Source of the DNA: Halorubrum sp. 2020YC2
GTDB lineage: Archaea > Halobacteriota > Halobacteria > Halobacteriales > Haloferacaceae
NCBI RefSeq assembly: GCF_018623055.1
Contig: NZ_CP076019.1
Coordinates: 310,001 to 374,000 of the forward strand
Direction: 5' to 3'
Length of the DNA stretch: 64,000 nucleotides
The position numbers and the translations under genes are program-made. The notes beneath the pieces are model-generated. The model was not told the DNA's origin and did not search any database. It saw nothing but the letters and a program-made list of their open reading frames with translations. Of the stretch, positions 8,500 through 17,149 are shown in pieces (position 1 is the first letter of the stretch; the number at the start of each line of letters is the position of its first letter).

Positions 8500-9372
8500 T
8501 CAGTCCACGTCCCGCTTCACGCGCTCCGCGTACGCGTCCGCGAGCCGCGTCGGCTCGGGGAGTTTGTACCCCGCGCACAGCGCTTCGACGAGGTCGACCG
8601 CGGTCTCCGCCCCCGCGCGGTGGCCGGGGCTGACGTACAGCGGGTTCACCCGCTTACTGTTCGGGTACTGGCGCGACTGGAACGCGTGGCCGATGACGGT
8701 CCCCGGCTCGGCGGTCGTCACCGCGTCGTCGGCGCGGACCGGCGTCCGCCAGCCCGCGGGCCGCTCGGCCGTCGACTCGTCGGGTTCGCCACAGAGGAGG
8801 CTCTTCGCGACGCCGACGCTCGGGGTGTCGCGGAGGACGCCGACGTGGGTCGCCAGCCCGGCTTCACGGTAGTGGATCCGACCGGAGCCGTCGCATATCA
8901 GCAGGTCGGGGTCGGCGTCGAGCGCGTCGAGCGCGGCCAGTATCGGCTCGCCCTCCCGGAACGCGAGCAGGCCGGGAATGTAGGGGATCGACAGCGGCGT
9001 CGTCGCGCTCGCGTACTCGATCACGGTCCCGCCGCGGAGCGCGACCGCGGCCGAGACGGCGGCGTCGGGACGGCCGTCGTCGCGGTCGGTGAGGAACGCC
9101 TGATCGACGCCGACGACGGTGGGGACCGTTGAACCGGACGCCGAGCCGGCCGGGTTCGGTCCCGCGTCGGTCCCCAGCCGCTCCTGTGCGTCGGTGCGCG
9201 CTGGCGGGAGTCCGTCCGCGAGGGAGGCGGCCTCCTCGACCGCGACGGCGGCCGGGTCGAGCGCGTGCTCGTCCGCGAACGTCGCGGCCGCCGCGATGTC
9301 GCGCTGGAGGGCCTCCATCTCCGCGCGCGACAGCGACGGGTCGGGCCGGAGGTCGGGCCGCGCGAGGGCCAT
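8500..9372 (-). CDS. nfi: Endonuclease V
   Basis: Endonuclease V cuts DNA (or RNA) next to deoxyinosine/inosine. The protein has 290 residues. The family motifs are intact: VGVDQAF (Asp90), PYIPGLLAFREG (Glu140) and LLICDGSGRIH (Asp161), then GVAKSLLCGE and NPLYVSPGHR. The N-terminal ~75 residues are longer and more acidic than in bacterial enzymes. The ATG at 9372-9370 overlaps the stop of the rhomboid gene (TGATG), which fixes the start and implies translational coupling. A longer open frame upstream is out-of-frame rhomboid sequence. Confidence 0.95.
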   Translation of the reverse strand: MALARPDLRPDPSLSRAEMEALQRDIAAAATFADEHALDPAAVAVEEAASLADGLPPARTDAQERLGTDAGPNPAGSASGSTVPTVVGVDQAFLTDRDDGRPDAAVSAAVALRGGTVIEYASATTPLSIPYIPGLLAFREGEPILAALDALDADPDLLICDGSGRIHYREAGLATHVGVLRDTPSVGVAKSLLCGEPDESTAERPAGWRTPVRADDAVTTAEPGTVIGHAFQSRQYPNSKRVNPLYVSPGHRAGAETAVDLVEALCAGYKLPEPTRLADAYAERVKRDVD

Positions 9373-10358
9373 CAGCGCCGCCCACCGGGACCGCCCGGAC
9401 CCCCGGGGCCGCGCGGACCGCGCGCGCCGCCCATCGAGACGCCGCCCATGCCGCCCGCGGAGCGCGCCAGCCCCTCGTTGCGCTTGCCGAACGCGAGCCC
9501 GATGGCGAAGCCGATCAGGTGCGCGAGGTGGGCGATGCCGCCGGCGCTGCCGGCGCCGCCCGCTTGGACGCTCTGGACGACGAGGACCGCCGAGACGAGC
9601 GCGATCCCCCACGTCAGGTACTTGATCTTCATCGGGACGACGAAGAACAGCAGCACCTGCATGTTCGGCCGCCAGACGGTGAGCACGCCGAGGAGCGCGA
9701 AGCCGGCGCCGCTGGCGCCCAGCACGCCGGTCGTCCCGCCGAGCGCGAGCGCGAAGAGGACGTGGCCGAGGCCGGCGAGGATCCCCGACAGGAAGAAGAA
9801 CGCGGTGAAGCGCTTCGACCCCACCGCGCGCTCGACGAGGGGACCGAAGAAGAACAGGACGACGCTGTTCCCGATGATGTGGTAGAGGCTCACCGGCGAG
9901 TGAGAGAGCACGGCGGTCACCCAGGTCCAGACCCGCCCGAGCGCGTCCGACCGGAGCACGAACAGCTGGTCGTGGAGCGCCGGGCTCACGCCCCAGAAGA
10001 CGATCAGCTGCGCGAGGAAGGTGACCCAGATCGCGAGCAGGATGGCGTAGGTCGCGTTGTTCCGGAAGTAGCTCACGATTCCCCCGGTGCTCGTCTCCCG
10101 GTCGATCCGGCGCTTGACCCGGCCGACGACCCCCTCGGAGCCCCCCCCACCGGTTCGACCGCCGGTGCCGCCCCCCGAGCCGCCCTCGACGCTCTCGTCG
10201 AAGCCGCTGTCGAAGACGCCGCCGGGGTCGTTCCACTCCGAGAGGCCCGGACAGTCGTGGTTCTCGGGCAGCCGGTGTTCGGAACAGAACGTCTGGCCGC
10301 ACCGATCACACTGATACGGGAGGTTCTCGTACTCCCCGCACACGTCGCACGTCGCCAT
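9372..10358 (-). CDS. Rhomboid intramembrane protease with AN1-type zinc finger
   Basis: The 328-residue protein starts with an AN1-like zinc finger (CDVCGEYENLPYQCDRCGQTFCSEHRLPENHDCPG split over residues 4-38). A Gly/Ser-rich linker (~55-80) and a rhomboid core of about six helices follow. The catalytic pattern is present: LYHIIGNS (oxyanion His and Asn), GASGAG (nucleophile Ser) and HLAHLIGF (catalytic His). The C-terminal tail is Gly/Pro/Arg-rich. It probably cleaves membrane proteins; the zinc finger faces the cytoplasm. A TTTAC box lies about 25 bases before the ATG, with repeat copy B upstream on the same strand. It is coupled to nfi. Confidence 0.92.
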   Translation of the reverse strand: MATCDVCGEYENLPYQCDRCGQTFCSEHRLPENHDCPGLSEWNDPGGVFDSGFDESVEGGSGGGTGGRTGGGGSEGVVGRVKRRIDRETSTGGIVSYFRNNATYAILLAIWVTFLAQLIVFWGVSPALHDQLFVLRSDALGRVWTWVTAVLSHSPVSLYHIIGNSVVLFFFGPLVERAVGSKRFTAFFFLSGILAGLGHVLFALALGGTTGVLGASGAGFALLGVLTVWRPNMQVLLFFVVPMKIKYLTWGIALVSAVLVVQSVQAGGAGSAGGIAHLAHLIGFAIGLAFGKRNEGLARSAGGMGGVSMGGARGPRGPGGPGGPGGRR

Positions 10359-10443
10359 TGGCGGTCCTTACGGGGGCGGTCGTAAAGCGGTTTGGCTCTA
10401 TACGTGATACCTCAATAGGTAGTCGGCGGCCCTGATGAGGGCG

Positions 10444-10865
10444 TATAAATCGTGTCTGATGGTATCGCCGTGAACACCGCTAAAGCCCCAGCCGCTTGCT
10501 AATAAAGAGATGCTGGCGGATCGACGGCGAACACCGCCAAAGCCCCAGCCGCTTGCTAATAAAGAGATGCTGGCGGCTCCGCGGTGAACGCCTCCAAAGC
10601 CCCAGCCGTGAGGGCCGCGCACACTCGTTGCGCTCCTTGCTCGTTCGCTGCCGCTCACTCGCTGCGGTGCTTACGTCGTCTGCGCGGCCCTCACGGCTGC
10701 CCCTTTGAGTCCCACCCCACCCGCACAGCAACCGCACCTCACGCCTCCCCAGCCTCGCGGCTCACGCTTCGCGGCTTCGCCGCTCGCGTTCGCCGCGTCC
10801 CTCGCGCGTGCTGTCTCGCGGCCGCCGAGGGCGGCCGCTCGCAGGCACGCGCCGCCGCACCGCGT
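10444..10865 (-). ncRNA. Structured intergenic element, copy B, with 57-base tandem tail
   Basis: Copy B reads on the minus strand from about 10865. Its long stem is a perfect 19-base pair: 10603-10621 against 10681-10699, flanked by CAAAG/CTTTG and a three-base spacer. The loop of hairpin 1 is CTC, between GGCCGCC and GGCGGCC. The tail is tandem: units containing CAAAGCCCCAGCC (plus strand) start at 10472, 10529 and 10586, exactly 57 bases apart, each with an AT-rich AATAAAG stretch. A TATA-like TTTATAA flanks the head (10871-10877) and an ATAAAT the tail. It lies upstream of the rhomboid gene in the same orientation. Confidence 0.6.
10472..10642 (-). repeat. 57-base tandem units in copy B
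   Basis: Two complete units and the start of a third begin at 10472, 10529 and 10586. The first two are nearly identical; the third merges into the long stem of the element. Confidence 0.85.
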
Positions 10866-10914
10866 CTTCATTTATAAGTAGTCGCTGTAACCGCGGTCAG
10901 TTACATATAAACAG

Positions 10915-11625
10915 TCACTCGACAGTTCCGCCCTCCCGAAGCCGGTCGACGAGCTCTCTGAGCGTCGCGAGCGGGTACTGGCCCGGCGCGGTCGCCTCCG
11001 CGGGGTCGACGGGCGCGTAGCCGATTTTCGAGCCGTAGACCGGGGTCACGGCGCGGGTGTGCCGCCCCGGCTCGTCCATACACATCGCCGCGACGCGGTG
11101 ACCCGCGGCGGTCGCCTCGTGGGTCGCCTCGATCATCGCGAGCGCGTCCGCCGGCGCGGTCGCGGTCGTCGCCAGCTTCCCTACGTCACCCTCGCTCGCG
11201 GCGTCCGCGAGGAGGTCCACCAGCGCGGCCGGCTCCGGGGTGGACTCGAAGTCGTGGACCGACGCGACCACGTCGACGCCCGCCTCGCGCGCCGCGTCGC
11301 GCAGCGCGGTCGCGTGCGACTCCTCGGCCGGGTCCGGGTGCGTCCCGCGCAGCGCGCCGAGTTCGACGTCGACCGCGGCGACCGCGTCGTTACCGATCGC
11401 GTCCGAGAGGGCGTCGTAGCGGCCGGTTCCGTCCGCCGCCTCGCCGCCCTCCCACGACGCCCGGTTCGTGACGAGTAGTGGGAGGTCGCCGTCGTAGCTC
11501 GCCAGCTGGTCGAGCGGGGAGTTTGCGAGGTCCATCCGGAATTCGACGGCGTCGGCGTGCTCGCGGGCGCGCGGCTCCTCGGAGAGGTCGGCCGTGCTCG
11601 CGGCGAGAACGAACTCCTCGAACAT
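10915..11625 (-). CDS. aroD: 3-dehydroquinate dehydratase, type I
   Basis: This enzyme dehydrates 3-dehydroquinate to 3-dehydroshikimate in the shikimate pathway. The 236-residue protein has the type I signatures: substrate-binding EFRMDL (~28-33), the catalytic His of VASVHDFEST (His124) and the Schiff-base Lys of GDVGKLATTA (Lys150), plus MCMDEPGRHTR and GSKIGYAPV. The ATG at 11625 is chosen over an upstream frame extension that lacks family similarity. Cytosolic. It ends just before the head of repeat copy B. Confidence 0.95.
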   Translation of the reverse strand: MFEEFVLAASTADLSEEPRAREHADAVEFRMDLANSPLDQLASYDGDLPLLVTNRASWEGGEAADGTGRYDALSDAIGNDAVAAVDVELGALRGTHPDPAEESHATALRDAAREAGVDVVASVHDFESTPEPAALVDLLADAASEGDVGKLATTATAPADALAMIEATHEATAAGHRVAAMCMDEPGRHTRAVTPVYGSKIGYAPVDPAEATAPGQYPLATLRELVDRLREGGTVE

Positions 11626-11710
11626 ACGCGGCGGTTCCCTCGCCGGGGTCTTAGCTGGTCGGGTTAGAACGGTCCGCGAAGTCGGGACGGATCGTGAAAA
11701 GCGCGTCCGC

Positions 11711-12685
11711 TTACGCGACGAGGCCGTCCTCGGCCTCGAGGAGCTCATGGTACCGGTTCCGGATGGTGACCTCGGAGATGTCCGCGACCTCCGACACCGC
11801 GGCCTGCGTCGTCTTCTCGTTCGTGAGGAGCGCGGCGGCGTAGACGGCGGCCGCAGCGAGGCCCACCGGCGACTTGCCCGAGTGGACGCCCTTCTCCTTG
11901 GCGTTGCGCAGGAGGCTCTTCGCGCGCATCTCCGACTCCTCGGAGAGTTCGAGGTCCGAGGCGAACCGCGGGACGTACTGCTCGGGGTCGGCCGGCTTCA
12001 CTTCGAGCTTCAGCTCGCGGACGACGTAGCGGTACGTCCGCGCGATCTCGGCCTTCTCGACGCGCGAGACGTCGGCGATCTCGTCGAGGCTGCGCGGGAC
12101 GCCGGCCATCCGGGCGGCGGCGTACACGCAGGAGGTCGAGACACCCTCGATGGAGCGCCCGGGGAGCAGGTCCTCGTCCAGCGCGCGGCGGTAGATGACG
12201 CTAGCGGTCTCGCGGACGTTGTCCGGGAGGCCCTGTGCGGAGGCCATCCGGTCGATCTCTCCAAGCGCCTGCTTGAGGTTGCGCTCCTTGGAGTCGCGGG
12301 TGCGGAACCGCTCGTTCCACTTGCGGAGCCGCTGCATCTTCTGGCGCTGGCGCGCGCCGAGCGAGCGGCCGTACGCGTCCTTGTCGCGCCAGTCGATGTT
12401 CGTCGAGAGCCCCTTGTCGTGCATCGTGTTCGTGGTCGGGGCGCCGACGCGGCTCTTCTCGTCTTTCTCGCGGGAGTCGAACGCGCGCCACTCCGGCCCG
12501 CGGTCGACCGAGTCGGCCTCGACGACCAACCCGCAGTCGCTGCAGACCGTCTCGCCGTGCTCCTCGTCGTTGATGACGTGACCCCCGCACTCCGGGCAGC
12601 TCAGCGTCTCGTCGGTCTCCTCCGATTCCTCCTCGTTCGTCTCCGTTCGGGAGCGACTCCCCCGTGTGTGTAGTCGTTCACTCAT
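11711..12685 (-). CDS. tfb: Transcription initiation factor TFB
   Basis: TFB (the TFIIB homologue) recruits RNA polymerase to TATA-TBP complexes. The 324-residue protein has an acidic N-terminus, a zinc ribbon (CPECGG ... CSDCG), the B-reader/linker segment and two cyclin-fold repeats (~125-215 and ~220-315). The second repeat ends in the BRE-contact helix VTIRNRYHELLEA. Haloarchaea carry several TFB paralogues; this is a full-length conventional one. A separate gene from aroD (86-base gap). Confidence 0.96.
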   Translation of the reverse strand: MSERLHTRGSRSRTETNEEESEETDETLSCPECGGHVINDEEHGETVCSDCGLVVEADSVDRGPEWRAFDSREKDEKSRVGAPTTNTMHDKGLSTNIDWRDKDAYGRSLGARQRQKMQRLRKWNERFRTRDSKERNLKQALGEIDRMASAQGLPDNVRETASVIYRRALDEDLLPGRSIEGVSTSCVYAAARMAGVPRSLDEIADVSRVEKAEIARTYRYVVRELKLEVKPADPEQYVPRFASDLELSEESEMRAKSLLRNAKEKGVHSGKSPVGLAAAAVYAAALLTNEKTTQAAVSEVADISEVTIRNRYHELLEAEDGLVA

Positions 12686-12895
12686 AGCTCGGTGGCCCCC
12701 GGAAACTGAAACTGCCCGAGAGCGATCTTATCTTACCGTCGGCGGAACACAACTTAAAACGACCGGAACGTGTCGCTCGAAACCCGACGAAAGGACACGA
12801 TCTATCACGTGTTTTCGCCGGTCTCCTGATCCCGCTCTCACCGGCGCCCCGTCGGGACCGAAACCGTTGACACGGTCGCGGCCGGATCGGAGGCC

Positions 12896-13693
12896 ATGTC
12901 CGCGCCCCGCGTCGTCTCGCTCGCCCCGAGCGCGACCGCGACGGTCGCCGCGCTCGACGCGGCCGACCGCCTCGTCGGCGTCACCGCCCACTGCGACCTC
13001 CCGGAACCCGCGGCCGCCGGCTCCGCGCACGGGACCGACCCGCCGACCGTCGTCGGGGGGTGGCTGAACCCCGACCTCGACCGCGTCGCCGGGCTGGAGC
13101 CCGACGTCGTCCTCACGAGCGACGCGCTCCAGGCCGACCTCGCGGCCGACTGCCGAGAGCGCGGCCTCGACGTGGCCCACCGCGAGCCGGCGACCCTCGA
13201 CGACGCCGTCGACGGGTTCGCGGCCCGCGGGAGCGACGTCGGGAGCTCCGAGGCGGGCGAGCGACTCGCGGCCGACGCGCGCGCCCGACTCGACCGGATC
13301 GCGGAGGCCGTGGCCGACCGCCCCCGACCGACGGTGTACTGCGAGGAGTGGTCCGACCCGCCGATGGCGGCCGGCAACTGGGTCCCGGATGCCGTCCGCG
13401 CCGCGGGCGGCCGCTACCCGTTCGTCGACTCCGGCGAGCGCTCCCGCGAGGTCGACTCCGCGAACGTCGAGCGGGCCGACCCCGACCGCGTCGTCGTCCA
13501 CGTCTGCGGGCACGGCGACCGCGTCGACCCCGCGACCGTGGCCGAGCGCGACTGGGTCGACGCCCCCGTGAACGTCATCGACGACTCCCTCCTCAACCAG
13601 CCCAGCCCCGCGCTCCTCGACGGGATCGAGCGGCTGGCGCGCTTGCTCCATCCCGAGGCGTTTTCGGCCCCGGGCGACGACGCCCGGACATGA
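12896..13693 (+). CDS. Corrinoid/metal-chelate binding protein, BtuF-like, cytosolic form
   Basis: The 265-residue protein matches the helical-backbone metal-receptor fold of vitamin B12 and siderophore binding proteins: VVSLAPSATATVAALDAADRLVGVT, then GGWLNPDLDRVAGLEPDVVLTS and a C-terminal ERLARLLHPEAF. It has no signal peptide or lipobox, and no permease or ATPase gene lies nearby, so it is probably not a classical transporter component. The stop overlaps the next start (ATGA at 13690-13693). It could act in cytosolic cobamide handling; that is inference. Confidence 0.8.
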   Translation: MSAPRVVSLAPSATATVAALDAADRLVGVTAHCDLPEPAAAGSAHGTDPPTVVGGWLNPDLDRVAGLEPDVVLTSDALQADLAADCRERGLDVAHREPATLDDAVDGFAARGSDVGSSEAGERLAADARARLDRIAEAVADRPRPTVYCEEWSDPPMAAGNWVPDAVRAAGGRYPFVDSGERSREVDSANVERADPDRVVVHVCGHGDRVDPATVAERDWVDAPVNVIDDSLLNQPSPALLDGIERLARLLHPEAFSAPGDDART

Positions 13694-14259
13694 CGACCCT
13701 GCGAGTCGGCGTCGGCAGCGGCAACCCGGTGAAGCGGCGCGCGGTCGAACTGGCGCTCGGGTCGGCGGCCGACGCCGACCTCCCCGGCGGTCCGACGGGC
13801 GTCGCGGTCGAGTCGGTCCCCGTCGACTCCGGCGTGAGCGAACAGCCGACGGGCCACGCGGAGACGATCGCGGGCGCCGAGAACCGAGCGGCCGCGGTTC
13901 TCGAAGCGGAACCGAGAGACGGCGCACCGGCCTACGACCTCGGCGTCGGCGTCGAAGGCGGCGTCGCGCGGTTCGACGGGACGGAGGGGCGCTACCTGAT
14001 CATGTGGGCGGCGGCGACGGACGGCGACCGGGTCGGCCGCGCCGCGGGTCCGAGCCTCGCGCTCCCGGCGGACGTCGCCGCCCGCATCGACGACGGGGAG
14101 GAGCTCGGTCCCGTGATGGACGACCGTCTCGGGACCGACGGCGTCGCGACGCGCGGCGGCGCGGCGGGCGCGCTCACCGGCGGCCGCGTCGGTCGCGCCG
14201 AGGCGCTCGCGGCCGGCGTGAGCGGCGCGCTCGGCCCGTTCGTCTCCGATCTGTACTGA
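13690..14259 (+). CDS. Inosine/xanthosine triphosphatase family protein (DUF84, YjjX-like)
   Basis: DUF84 proteins hydrolyse ITP or XTP to keep non-canonical purines out of nucleic acids. The 189-residue protein has the family start VGVGSGNPVKRRAV, then VPVDSGVSEQPTG, GAENRAAAVL, a LGVGVEGGV strand and MDDRLGTDGVATRGGAAGALTGGRVGR split over ~140-170. Its ATG is nested in the stop of the BtuF-like gene. Cytosolic. Confidence 0.88.
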   Translation: MTTLRVGVGSGNPVKRRAVELALGSAADADLPGGPTGVAVESVPVDSGVSEQPTGHAETIAGAENRAAAVLEAEPRDGAPAYDLGVGVEGGVARFDGTEGRYLIMWAAATDGDRVGRAAGPSLALPADVAARIDDGEELGPVMDDRLGTDGVATRGGAAGALTGGRVGRAEALAAGVSGALGPFVSDLY

Positions 14260-14424
14260 TCCCGACGCGACGGCACCGCCGCGTCGCCGTCCGGTTCGAA
14301 GACCGTACCCAAACGCGGTCGTGGGGCGCCGCTCTCGGCCCCGTCGCGGCGCGAAACCGCCCGACAGCGGCGTGTTAACCCGGTCTACCAACCGCCTTAT
14401 GCGGGGTGACGACGTGGTACCGGT

Positions 14425-14679
14425 ATGAGCACGGCACAGCCGGACGCGGTCGCGGCCGAATCGACCGGTCTCTCAGCGAAACAGGCGCGCATCCTCCGGT
14501 ACCTCCGCGAGAACGCGTCCGACCGGACGTACTTCAAATCGCGGCTGATCGCGGACGACCTCGGTCTCTCGGCCAAGGAGGTCGGCGCGAACATGGGCGC
14601 GGTGGCGGACGCGGCCACCGATGTCGACGTCGAGAAGTGGGGCTACTCGTCGGGCACGACGTGGATGGTCACGGCCTGA
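14425..14679 (+). CDS. Small winged-helix protein (DUF7123-like)
   Basis: The 84-residue protein has a single helix-turn-helix region (LSAKQARILRYLREN ... IADDLGLSAKEVGANMGAV) and a C-terminal beta wing (WGYSSGTTWMVT). It is the size and pattern of the haloarchaeal DUF7123 family. A CTTATGC element ~28 bases upstream fits a leaderless start. It probably binds DNA; the target is unknown. Confidence 0.78.
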   Translation: MSTAQPDAVAAESTGLSAKQARILRYLRENASDRTYFKSRLIADDLGLSAKEVGANMGAVADAATDVDVEKWGYSSGTTWMVTA

Positions 14680-14703
14680 CCGGGGGTCGTCTCGGCGGGC
14701 GCG

Positions 14704-15312
14704 TCAGGGGTCGTACGCGACCAGCGACGCGGCGTCGTCCGCGAGCGCGACCGCCTCGGCGTCGAAGGAGTCGGCGTACCGGACGACGAGCGTGAGCAGT
14801 CGCTCCGGCTCGGTCAGCGCGTATCCGCCGGTCCGGTCGAGCAGGCCGGCGGCCTCGAGGTCCGCGGCCGCGGCGCTTACCGTCGGCCGGGAGACGCCGA
14901 GCGCGCTCGCGAGGTCGGCGCCGGTGGCCTCCGGGTCGCGCAACAGCGCGAGGATCATCCCGCGGGGCGTCTCCCGGCGAAGGTAGCCGAGCGCCCGCTT
15001 GTCGGTCTCATCGAACCGGCCCGCCGGGAAGAAGCGGCGGTAGTCGGCGTCCTTCTCGGACTCGATCGCGTCCGCCTCCTCCAGTTTCCGGAGGTGGTAC
15101 TGCGCCTCGCCGGTGCCGAGACGGAGGTCGTCGCGGAGCTTCGAGAAGTGCGCGCCGGGGGTCGTCGGCACGTAGCCGCGGATCGCCTCCCGCGTCTCGT
15201 TCTCGTCGTCGCCGTCGTCGGCGCTCGCGGTGCCGACGAACGGCGCCGCCGCTCCGACCGCCGCGAACCGGCGGAGCGTCTCGCGTTTCTGCCCGTCGAA
15301 CCCCTCTGTCAC
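14704..15312 (-). CDS. Double winged-helix regulator with a signal-like N-terminus
   Basis: The 202-residue protein has two winged-helix-like units, at ~45-95 (HFSKLRDDLRLGTGEAQYHL) and ~115-170 (GADLASALGVSRPTVSAAAA). Before them is KRETLRRFAAVGAAAPFVGT, which looks like a Tat-type signal or membrane anchor. The GTG start at 15312 is supported by a CTTTTGTC box 27 bases upstream. It is probably a membrane-linked transcription regulator; export of a DNA-binding protein would be odd, so the anchor may stay uncleaved. The ligand is unknown. Confidence 0.72.
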   Translation of the reverse strand: MTEGFDGQKRETLRRFAAVGAAAPFVGTASADDGDDENETREAIRGYVPTTPGAHFSKLRDDLRLGTGEAQYHLRKLEEADAIESEKDADYRRFFPAGRFDETDKRALGYLRRETPRGMILALLRDPEATGADLASALGVSRPTVSAAAADLEAAGLLDRTGGYALTEPERLLTLVVRYADSFDAEAVALADDAASLVAYDP

Positions 15313-15404
15313 ACCCGTACTAGTCTACGCCCCGACAAAAGCACTTCGCTCGCGAGATCGGTTCGCGACGAAAAATCGCGGTCTCGGCGGCGCTTCGCGC
15401 CGAT

Positions 15405-16535
15405 CTACTCCTCTTTCTCCACTTCCGCAGCCGCCTCCTCCTCGTCCATCTCCTGGATGACCTCGTCGGCGGACCTGATGCTCGCGCCGGCGTCGCCCGA
15501 CTTCACGGCCTCCGCCTCCTTCTCTAGCTCCTCGACGTTCATCTCCGCGGACTCCTCTATCTGGCCGAGGATCTCGTCGATGTCGTCGAGGCCGAGCATC
15601 TTCCGCGTGTCCGCGTCGAACTCCTTCCCGTCGAGCCCCTCCATCTCCTGAACGTCGGAGCCGGAGAGGGCCTTGCCGTAGCGGCCGACGAGGCTGGTGA
15701 GCTCCTGCGGGAGGACGAAGGTGGTGGACTCGCCTTTCCCGATCTCTTCGAGGGTCTCCATCCCGCGCTCGATGATGGCGCGCTCGCCCATCGACTCGGC
15801 GGAGCGGGCCCGCAGGACCGTGGAGATGGCGTCCCCCTGCGCTTCGAGGATCTGGCTCTGTTTCTCCCCCTGCGCGCGAATGATGTTGGACTGCTTGTCA
15901 CCCTCGGCCTGCTCGACCGCGGAGCGGCGTTCCCCCTGCGCTTCGAGGATCATCGCGCGCCGGCGGCGCTCGGCGGAGGTCTGCTGCTCCATCGCCTGCT
16001 GGACGTCCTTCGAGGGGTTGACCTCGCGGACCTCGACGCTCTCGACGCGGATCCCCCACTCGTCGGTGGGTTCGTCCAGCTCCTTCCGGATCTTCGAGTT
16101 GATCTCCTGTCGCTTGTTCAGTGTGTCGTCGAGTTCCATGTCACCGAGCACGGCGCGGAGGGTGGTCTGCGCGAGGTTCGAGACGGCCTTCTTGTAGTCG
16201 TCGACCTCCAGGAACGCCTTCTTCGCGTCCATCACCTTGATGTAGACGACCGCGTCGGCGGTCACCGGGGAGTTGTCTCGGGTGATCGCCTCCTGACGGG
16301 GCACGTCGAGCGTCTGCGTCCGCATATCGAACGCGTACGTCCGCGAGACGAACGGCGGGATGAGGTTGATACCCGGTTCGAGCAGCTTCCGGTACTCACC
16401 GAAGACGGTGAGCGACTTCTTCTCGGTGGCGTCGACGATCTCGAACGACTGCCAGAGCGTGACGACCACGAGCAGAAGCGCGAGCAGGCCGACGCTCACC
16501 AGCCCGAAACCGAATTGGAGGGGAATCAGATCCAT
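15405..16535 (-). CDS. SPFH/stomatin-family membrane protein
   Basis: The 376-residue protein has one N-terminal membrane helix (~8-28), the band-7/SPFH domain (~30-195; GEYRKLLEPGINLIPPF, RQEAITRDNSPVTADAVVY) and a long coiled coil (~185-260; AEGDKQSNIIRAQGEKQS). The C-terminus is very acidic. SPFH proteins form oligomeric scaffolds in the membrane and often control proteases; no NfeD or protease partner is next to it here. A TTAAG box lies about 27 bases before the ATG. Confidence 0.92.
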   Translation of the reverse strand: MDLIPLQFGFGLVSVGLLALLLVVVTLWQSFEIVDATEKKSLTVFGEYRKLLEPGINLIPPFVSRTYAFDMRTQTLDVPRQEAITRDNSPVTADAVVYIKVMDAKKAFLEVDDYKKAVSNLAQTTLRAVLGDMELDDTLNKRQEINSKIRKELDEPTDEWGIRVESVEVREVNPSKDVQQAMEQQTSAERRRRAMILEAQGERRSAVEQAEGDKQSNIIRAQGEKQSQILEAQGDAISTVLRARSAESMGERAIIERGMETLEEIGKGESTTFVLPQELTSLVGRYGKALSGSDVQEMEGLDGKEFDADTRKMLGLDDIDEILGQIEESAEMNVEELEKEAEAVKSGDAGASIRSADEVIQEMDEEEAAAEVEKEE

Positions 16536-16650
16536 ACTTCCCGTTTAGAGCATCGCACGCTTAATAGTTCGCACGCCGGGGGCCACCGCCGCGCGCCGAC
16601 CGAGGGACGGCGCGGCGACACACGCCCTCTCCGGCGGGCGCTCGGCGCGG

Positions 16651-17118
16651 CTACGCCCCGTCGAACCGCGCCGCGACGTTCTCCAAGGCCGCCCGGAGCT
16701 GTCGCTCGTTGAACCGGCGGATCACGGGCGCGCCGACCCTCGTGAGCGCGTTCTCCGGCAGGCCGTACGTCGCGGCGTACGTCAGCTCCGTCCCCCCGTC
16801 GACGGGCGCGAGCCGGAGGTCGATGGTCCCGGTGAGTCGCCCGCGGAGCTCGAAGACGTGCCGCCCGGGCGGCTCGTGAACCGTCTGGACGATCTCGCCG
16901 TCCATCCCGATCCCCGGCATCCGATACGTGTACGCGAGGCGCTTGCCGCCGTTGTCCAGCGGTTCGACGTCCCTCACGTCCGTGAGTCCGGGCGTGATCG
17001 CCGCGTGGTTCGCGGGGTCGTCGAGGAACGCGAACACGGTCTCCGGGTCGGCCGCGACGACGATCGAGTCGCTCGCGGCGAACGGGTCCTCGCCCGAATC
17101 CGGCTGCTCGTCGCTCAT
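16651..17118 (-). CDS. SRPBCC / START-like ligand-binding protein
   Basis: The 155-residue protein has the helix-grip pattern of SRPBCC proteins: SIVVAADPETVFAFLDDPANHA at the start (residues ~18-39), central strands, GTELTYAATYGL and a long C-terminal helix (FNERQLRAALENVAARF). This matches CoxG/polyketide-cyclase-like members. Small hydrophobic ligand binding is inferred from the fold. It ends 32 bases downstream-side of bat on the same strand and could be read through from it. Confidence 0.82.
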   Translation of the reverse strand: MSDEQPDSGEDPFAASDSIVVAADPETVFAFLDDPANHAAITPGLTDVRDVEPLDNGGKRLAYTYRMPGIGMDGEIVQTVHEPPGRHVFELRGRLTGTIDLRLAPVDGGTELTYAATYGLPENALTRVGAPVIRRFNERQLRAALENVAARFDGA

Positions 17119-17149
17119 TCGCCTCGACGCCCCGCCGCCGGCTCCCCGA

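Noticed and set aside
8500-10302. 600-codon minus-strand frame as a giant endonuclease V fusion
   Set aside because: The N-terminal ~300 codons are the rhomboid gene read in another frame; the TGATG overlap fixes the nfi start at 9372.
10444-10914. Small proteins encoded within the structured elements
   Set aside because: Frames change between copies while RNA-type pairing is kept, the opposite of what a coding region would show.
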